A DNA stretch of 5,270 nucleotides from Deltaproteobacteria bacterium (GTDB lineage: Bacteria > Desulfobacterota > Desulfuromonadia > Geobacterales > Pseudopelobacteraceae), in the NCBI GenBank assembly GCA_030654645.1, contig JAURXC010000339.1, positions 1-5,270 on the forward strand. The letters are read 5' to 3'. Position numbers and translations under genes: made by a program. Positions 1 to 3,316 of the stretch are shown here, in pieces (position 1 is the stretch's first letter; each line of letters begins with the position of its first letter). Below the pieces are notes generated by a model that saw nothing but the letters and a program-made list of their open reading frames with translations, had not been told where the DNA came from and did no database searches.

Positions 1-408
1 TACAACTCCGGTGTGACGGCAAAAGTGCTGACAAAAACCACCGTAACCGGCAACGGCCAGAAGATCAGCTACCCGCAGACCGACAAGGCCGAGGTGACCG
101 CCATGACCGTGGAGCTGGCGCCGGGCGCGGAAACCGGCTGGCATAAACATCCGGTGCCGGTGTATGCCTACGTCGTATCCGGCAACCTGACGGTCGAACT
201 CGAAGACCGCAAACAGCTTGCATTCAAAGCCGGGGATGCCATCATCGAGGTGGTCAACACGCTGCACAACGGCAGGAACAGCGGCGGTGAGCCGGTCCGG
301 CTGGCGGTGTTCTACCTGGGGGCCGAAGGAGTCCCCAATGTCATCAAGCCGGCGGTGGCAAAAACTGAAGAGAAAAATCTAACCCCTCCCAGCCTCCCCT
401 TAAACTAA
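1..408 (+). CDS. Cupin-domain protein, 5' end cut off by window edge
   Basis: The frame is open from base 1, so the true start lies upstream; the GTG at 13 is the first possible start in view, but nothing resembling a ribosome site precedes it and I do not think it is real. Counting from that GTG, a single small cupin beta-barrel is visible. The first motif has the metal-type H44-x-H46 pair in GWHKHPVP followed by a strand ending in SGNL, and the second motif runs AGD...TLHNGRN with H85 as the probable third metal ligand. The usual glutamate of motif 1 is not obvious (an aromatic stretch YAY lies there). Related small cupins often carry an N-terminal signal peptide; that part is outside the window. 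The last ten or so residues (NLTPPSLPLN) and the stop codon are encoded by a palindromic repeat, so the native C-terminus has probably been replaced. Substrate and reaction cannot be named. Confidence 0.85.
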   Translation, partial: YNSGVTAKVLTKTTVTGNGQKISYPQTDKAEVTAMTVELAPGAETGWHKHPVPVYAYVVSGNLTVELEDRKQLAFKAGDAIIEVVNTLHNGRNSGGEPVRLAVFYLGAEGVPNVIKPAVAKTEEKNLTPPSLPLN

Positions 409-499
409 GGGGAGGAGTTGATAACCTCTCCTGCTTGTTACGAAGAGGAGGGACGCGGTTTTCATCCCCCTCTTAAGATAAGAGGGGGCAGGGGGATTT
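375..499. repeat. Palindromic C/G-rich intergenic repeat, copy 1
   Basis: A compact element made of nested inverted repeats. The left hairpin is CCTCCCCTTA (393-402), loop AAC, TAAGGGGAGG (406-415), a perfect 10-bp stem. The right hairpin is CCCCCTCTTA (466-475), loop AGA, TAAGAGGGGG (479-488), again 10 bp with a 3-base loop. Between them is a weaker stem (426-432 with 446-452, one G-U pair). The outer ends are imperfect inverted copies: AAATC then C-runs on the left (375 onward), G-runs then GATTT on the right (to 499). No ORF and no run of T after either hairpin on the plus strand. It resembles a small MITE/REP-like repeat; the second copy at 1495-1632 shares the left end TCTAACCCC. The exact borders are my estimate, and no target-site duplication is obvious. 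Confidence 0.75.
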
Positions 500-509
500 A
501 TGAGGATCC

Positions 510-537
510 TGTACAGAGTTGAACAACTCACTATCAT
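510..537 (+). promoter_or_regulatory. Possible promoter with a dyad operator in its spacer
   Basis: A -35-like TGTACA (510-515, 4/6 to TTGACA) and a -10-like TATCAT (532-537, 5/6 to TATAAT) are separated by 16 bases. The spacer holds an inverted repeat, GAGTTG-AA-CAACTC (516-529), which fills 14 of the 16 bases. If used, transcription would start near 544 and give a leader of about 90 bases before the STAS gene, containing the 575-613 hairpin. The match is modest and rests on sequence alone; the placement of the dyad makes it better than a random hit. Confidence 0.4.
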
Positions 538-574
538 CAAACCTAACCCTGATAAACAGGATAAGTGCGTTAAC

Positions 575-613
575 GAAGTTGTTTTCTGCCTGAAAATAGC
601 AGAAAACAACTTC
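575..613 (+). promoter_or_regulatory. Perfect 15-bp hairpin just upstream of the STAS ribosome site
   Basis: GAAGTTGTTTTCTGC (575-589), a 9-base loop (590-598), then the exact reverse complement at 599-613. It ends 9 bases before the AAAGGA ribosome site of the STAS gene (623-628). No T-run follows, so it is not a typical intrinsic terminator; an operator, an mRNA-stabilising 5' stem or a protein-binding RNA element all fit. It differs in composition (A/T-rich stem) from the C/G-rich repeats nearby and is not part of them. Confidence 0.7.
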
Positions 614-635
614 TAACTTACTAAAGGACAATCAC

Positions 636-959
636 ATGGCATTCGACGCGAAACTTGCAATGACCGACAGTATCGCAAAAATCACCCTGACCGGCTCCCT
701 GGACGCCAGCTCTGCCCCCCGTTTCAAGGAGGTCATCGAACAGGCCGCTGTCCAGTCTCCCACGCGGCTGGTGCTGCTGATGAAGGACCTGGAGTTTCTG
801 GCCAGCGCCGGCCTGCGGGTGCTGATCTTCGCCAAGCAGAAGATGGGGGCCAAGGTGGATATCTACGTGGTCGGCAGCCAGGGACCGGTGCTGGGAACTC
901 TGGAGATGAGCGGCTTTCACCACAGCGTCTATATCCAGGATACCTACGCCGACGCCTGA
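636..959 (+). CDS. STAS-domain anti-sigma factor antagonist (RsbV/SpoIIAA type)
   Basis: A 107-residue single STAS domain, the usual size of a stand-alone anti-anti-sigma protein. The early strand ITLTGSLDASSAPRF (16-30) matches the family's G-x-L-D-x-x-x-A/S opening, and the core loop LEFLASAGLRVL (52-63) contains the expected phosphorylated serine, Ser57, followed by AGL. The residue just before it is Ala56 rather than the Asp of SpoIIAA, a variation that also occurs in Gram-negative members. The family works by partner switching: the unphosphorylated form binds its kinase partner, and phosphorylation of the serine releases it. The kinase gene follows 71 bases downstream and a SpoIIE-type phosphatase lies about 2.3 kb further on, giving all three classic parts. 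Start chosen at ATG 636 because AAAGGA at 623-628 lies 7 bases upstream. Cytosolic; no signal peptide. Confidence 0.9.
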   Translation: MAFDAKLAMTDSIAKITLTGSLDASSAPRFKEVIEQAAVQSPTRLVLLMKDLEFLASAGLRVLIFAKQKMGAKVDIYVVGSQGPVLGTLEMSGFHHSVYIQDTYADA

Positions 960-972
960 CAGCCAGATTCCC

Positions 973-988
973 TCCCCGCATGCGGGGA
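973..988. repeat. Perfect 16-base palindrome between STAS and kinase genes
   Basis: TCCCCGCATGCGGGGA is fully self-complementary and can form a 6-bp G/C stem with a CATG loop in the transcript. It lies 14 bases after the STAS stop and 42 before the kinase ATG. There is no T-run after it, so it is not a complete intrinsic terminator. It may be an operator, an RNA processing or stabilising stem that sets the ratio of the two proteins, or a short REP-like relic. Confidence 0.6.
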
Positions 989-1030
989 AGCGGAAATTTC
1001 ACCGAAATGCGCCTCCAGCAAGGGGTTGTT

Positions 1031-1465
1031 ATGAAACCAATATGTTTGCCCGCCACACTGGATTCACTGGATGAGATCGGAAAATACGTGGTGGCCGCGA
1101 CCACCGAGGCCGGGCTTGATACCAAGGCCGCCTACGGCATGAGGCTTGCCGTGGACGAGATCGCCACCAATATCATCACCCACGGCTATGAAGAGGCCGG
1201 CAGGAGCGGGGAGATCAACCTGAGCGGAGTGTTGAGCGATTCCTCCCTGACCATGGTGCTGGAAGATACCGGTATCCCTTTCGATCCGCGCAGCCAGGCA
1301 GCGCCGGATGAGGACGACCTCTGCCTGCCGTTGGAGGAGCGTTCCATCGGCGGCCTGGGAATATTCCTGGTGCTGAAGGGGGTGGATGATTTCAGCTACG
1401 AGTACGCGGAGGGGCGCAACCGCAATATCCTGGTGGCCAAGCGCCCGCTTGTCGTAAACGGATAA
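1031..1465 (+). CDS. RsbW/SpoIIAB-type serine kinase / ATP-binding anti-sigma protein
   Basis: A 144-residue GHKL ATPase domain (HATPase_c_2 type), the normal size for RsbW-like proteins. Visible ATP-site motifs: N-box DEIATN (42-47, with E43 and N47 as catalytic/magnesium residues), G1 box EDTGIPFDP (78-86, with D79 contacting adenine), and G2 box GGLGIFLV (107-114). The end GRNRNILVAKR (128-138) is the typical last strand. Known family role: phosphorylates the serine of a STAS partner and, when free, binds a target, usually a sigma factor. The STAS gene directly upstream is the obvious partner. No sigma factor is encoded in the window, so the target here is open. Start chosen at ATG 1031 because AAGGGG (1020-1025) is 5 bases ahead; an in-frame ATG at 980 lies in the centre of a palindrome, lacks a ribosome site and would add 17 unrelated residues. 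Confidence 0.88.
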   Translation: MKPICLPATLDSLDEIGKYVVAATTEAGLDTKAAYGMRLAVDEIATNIITHGYEEAGRSGEINLSGVLSDSSLTMVLEDTGIPFDPRSQAAPDEDDLCLPLEERSIGGLGIFLVLKGVDDFSYEYAEGRNRNILVAKRPLVVNG

Positions 1466-1494
1466 AAAGGAAACCAGCATTGTGGATATCTAAG

Positions 1495-1632
1495 TCTAAC
1501 CCCCCTCAATCCCCCCTTGTGACTCGGACTACGTCCGCTCCCTTCGGGACGCCTTCGCGGTCCAATCCCTTCAGAATTGTCAGGGGGGAAGCTTTGAAGT
1601 CTCCCCTGATAAGGGGAGATTTAGAGGGGTTT
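1495..1632. repeat. Palindromic C/G-rich intergenic repeat, copy 2, with unusual core
   Basis: The outer ends are imperfect inverted repeats: CTAACCCCCCTCAATCCCCCC on the left, and on the right the complement of CAAACCCCTCTAAATCTCCCC. The left end starts with TCTAACCCC, shared with copy 1 at 378-386. The right part contains a strong hairpin, 1597-1607 with 1612-1622 (11 pairs, one G-U, loop GATA). The core, about 1517-1583, is not like copy 1: it contains a chain of small stems (CGGAC-TAC-GTCCG at 1525-1537; TCCC-TTC-GGGA at 1539-1549; GGAC 1547-1550 with GTCC 1560-1563). An open frame runs through it by chance and is not a gene. The whole gap 1466-1698 holds no other coding sequence. Confidence 0.7.
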
Positions 1633-1648
1633 GCTGTGAAAGTACAAT
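1620..1648 (+). promoter_or_regulatory. Possible promoter for the nitroreductase operon, -35 inside the repeat
   Basis: TTTAGA (1620-1625, 4/6 to TTGACA), a 17-base spacer, and TACAAT (1643-1648, 5/6 to TATAAT). The -35 element is part of the right end of repeat copy 2, while the -10 is in unique sequence. Predicted start near 1655, leaving a leader of about 45 bases to the nitroreductase ATG. If functional, genes from 1699 on could be transcribed independently of the STAS-kinase pair. Based only on consensus match. Confidence 0.4.
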
Positions 1649-1686
1649 GGTTACAGCGTTCTAGCCGAAGACCAGTAACTCATAAA

Positions 1687-1692
1687 AAGGAG
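1687..1692 (+). promoter_or_regulatory. Ribosome binding site that fixes the nitroreductase start
   Basis: AAGGAG lies 6 bases before ATG 1699, and the protein from that ATG begins in register with nitroreductase family N-termini. This excludes the much longer reading that begins at TTG 1480 and runs through the repeat. Confidence 0.8.
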
Positions 1693-1698
1693 CATGCC

Positions 1699-2238
1699 AT
1701 GGATATGCTGGAAACCATCTGCAGCCGTCGCAGCATCCGCAAATACCTGGACAGGCCGGTCGAGCCGGAAAAGATCGACTCGCTGCTCAGGGCCGCCATG
1801 TATGCCCCTTCGGCAATGAACGAGCAGCCCTGGCGCTTCATCGTCATTAACGACCGCAGCCTGTTCGGGAAGATCATGCGGGCGCACCCCTATGCTTCGA
1901 TGCTGAACAGCGCTCCGCTGGCGATCCTGGTCTGCGGCGATACCAGCCTGGAGAAGGCTCTCGGCAACTGGCCGCTGGACTGTTCCAACGCCACCCAGAA
2001 CATGCTGCTGGCGGCCCATGCCATGGGCCTGGGCGCGGTCTGGTGCGGCGTCTACCCCGAACGGGAGCGGATGAACGCCCTGGCCGGGATGTTCCATCTC
2101 CCGGGGACGGTGCTGCCGTTTGCCCTGGTGGCCGTCGGATACGCGGATTCCAGGCCGGCGCCCCCATCCCAAAGGTTCAATCCCGAGAGGGTCTGTCTGA
2201 ATGACTGGAGCAACCGCTATCCGGCCCGAGGAGCATGA
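1699..2238 (+). CDS. Nitroreductase family protein (FMN-dependent NAD(P)H oxidoreductase)
   Basis: A 179-residue protein, within the usual 160-220 range of compact nitroreductases. Family signs in order: the N-terminal RRSIRKY (10-16), whose arginines contact the FMN phosphate; APSAMNEQPWRFIV (36-49), the flavin-side P-S-x-x-N-x-Q-P-W motif; the central helix SNATQNMLLAAHAMGLGAVW (96-115); and GVYPERER (117-124) next to the flavin. The C-terminal RFNPERV is also typical. The family uses FMN and NAD(P)H to reduce nitro groups, quinones, enones or other acceptors as a homodimer; the natural substrate cannot be told from sequence. Cytosolic, no signal peptide. The stop overlaps the leader of the next gene, whose ATG begins 4 bases later, so the two are surely co-transcribed. 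Its place inside a signalling operon is unexplained; a redox or detoxifying output of the pathway is only a guess. Confidence 0.9.
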   Translation: MDMLETICSRRSIRKYLDRPVEPEKIDSLLRAAMYAPSAMNEQPWRFIVINDRSLFGKIMRAHPYASMLNSAPLAILVCGDTSLEKALGNWPLDCSNATQNMLLAAHAMGLGAVWCGVYPERERMNALAGMFHLPGTVLPFALVAVGYADSRPAPPSQRFNPERVCLNDWSNRYPARGA

Positions 2239-2242
2239 ACTC

Positions 2243-3316
2243 ATGTTGAAAAATGTTCCCGTACATCGTGAAATTACTTTCAAGCCGAATGACTGTTCGG
2301 CTTCGGAGCGGATCGTTACGTCATCGAGATGTTCAATCAGCTTGCTGCTGATCCTGATCCTCATGGCGGTCACCTTTTCCCCGCTTCCGGCAAATGCCGT
2401 GCAAGCCGCTTTGAAGAAGGCCTCCCTGATTCCGCTCTGGTCGCCCCAGGCGCAGTTTGCCGGTTACTACGTGGCACTTGACAAGGGCATTTACCGCAAA
2501 CATGGCATTGACCTGACCATAATTACCGGCGGGCCAGAGCAGTCACCCTCCCGGCTCCTCAAGAGCGGCAAGGCCGATTTTGCCGTGCTCTGGCTCGCTA
2601 CCGCACTCCAGCAATATGCCGCCGGTGTCCGGCTGATAAACCTGGCGCAAATCGTTCAGAAATCGTCCCTGATGCTGGTGGCCAGGAAATCCGGCGGAAT
2701 TGCCTCGCCGGCGGATATGCGCGGCAGGAAGGTCGGGTTGTGGGGGGGCGATTTTGCCGTTCCGTTTCAGGCTTTCCTGAAGAAATATCGTCTGCAGGTA
2801 CGTGAGATTCCCCAGTCCTACACCGTGAACCTCTTTCTGCGCGGCGGGATCGATGTGACCTCCGCCATGTGGTACAACGAGTATCACACCATAATCAATT
2901 CCGGGATCGATCCCGATGAGTTGAATCTGTTTTTCCTGCACGAGCACGGCATAAATTTTCCCGAGGACGGCCTCTACGCACTTGAGGAGAACTGCCGCAA
3001 GGACCCCGCCTTGGCCGACGCCTTTGTCAAGGCTTCGCTGGAAGGGTGGCGCTACGCGTTTGACCACCCCGACGAGGCGCTGGAGATTGTCCTGAGATAT
3101 ATGAAGGAGGCCGGCATTCCGGCTAACCGGGCTCACCAGAAATGGATGCTGGAGAAGATGCGGGAACTGATCCTGCCCAAAAATGCCGGTGAAGTGATGG
3201 GACAGCTGAAACCATCTGACTATCAGAGCATCAGCGCGGAACTGCTCGCTAGTGGAGTGGTCGGGTCCGTACCCAGGTTCGAAGATTTTATCCGGAGATC
3301 AAATGTGCGCCAATAG
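2243..3316 (+). CDS. NMT1/THI5-like periplasmic substrate-binding protein
   Basis: A 357-residue exported binding protein of the NMT1/THI5 (SsuA/ThiY-like) superfamily. The signal peptide has a hydrophobic core at about 31-45 and a likely cut after PANA (49-52). The mature part opens with IPLWSPQAQFAGYYVALDKG (63-82), the family's first strand and helix, followed by the sentence-like pattern IYRKHGIDLTI and a G-G-P-E-Q-S phosphate/ligand-loop region. Such proteins normally feed ABC transporters for pyrimidine-like, sulfonate or nitrate-type ligands, but no permease or ATPase gene is in the window. Its stop overlaps the start of the sensor phosphatase by 14 bases, so it may act as a ligand carrier for that sensor. 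Start: ATG 2243 with GAGGAG at 2228-2233; an upstream in-frame ATG at 2201 lies within the nitroreductase gene and has no ribosome site. The stretch of about 30 residues before the hydrophobic core is unusually long. Ligand unknown; thiamine-precursor binding cannot be assumed. Confidence 0.87.
   Translation: MLKNVPVHREITFKPNDCSASERIVTSSRCSISLLLILILMAVTFSPLPANAVQAALKKASLIPLWSPQAQFAGYYVALDKGIYRKHGIDLTIITGGPEQSPSRLLKSGKADFAVLWLATALQQYAAGVRLINLAQIVQKSSLMLVARKSGGIASPADMRGRKVGLWGGDFAVPFQAFLKKYRLQVREIPQSYTVNLFLRGGIDVTSAMWYNEYHTIINSGIDPDELNLFFLHEHGINFPEDGLYALEENCRKDPALADAFVKASLEGWRYAFDHPDEALEIVLRYMKEAGIPANRAHQKWMLEKMRELILPKNAGEVMGQLKPSDYQSISAELLASGVVGSVPRFEDFIRRSNVRQ
2282..2303 (+). repeat. Perfect 8-bp hairpin in the 5' coding part of the binding-protein gene
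   Basis: AAGCCGAA (2282-2289), loop TGACTG, TTCGGCTT (2296-2303). It starts 39 bases after the chosen ATG, in codons for the extended region before the signal peptide. It could slow or tune translation of the exported protein, or be a coincidence. Confidence 0.45.

Noticed and set aside
393..488. Repeat hairpins as intrinsic terminators of the cupin gene
   Set aside because: Neither hairpin is followed by a T-run on the plus strand; structure is explained by the repeat element. Some termination effect is still possible.
980..1030. Earlier kinase start at ATG 980
   Set aside because: It lies in the centre of a perfect palindrome, has no ribosome site, and the added residues do not resemble the family; ATG 1031 has AAGGGG upstream.
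375..1632. CRISPR array
   Set aside because: Only two diverged palindromic repeats over 1 kb apart with genes between them; no regular spacers.
1480..1698. Long N-terminal extension of the nitroreductase from TTG 1480
   Set aside because: The added 73 residues are a translation of the palindromic repeat; a better ribosome site and the family's N-terminus are at 1699.
2201..2242. Earlier binding-protein start at ATG 2201
   Set aside because: No ribosome site, overlaps nitroreductase codons, and would make an already long pre-signal region longer.
2243..3316. Naming the binding protein as a thiamine-precursor (ThiY) protein
   Set aside because: The superfamily binds many ligands, and no thiamine gene, permease, ATPase or TPP riboswitch is seen.
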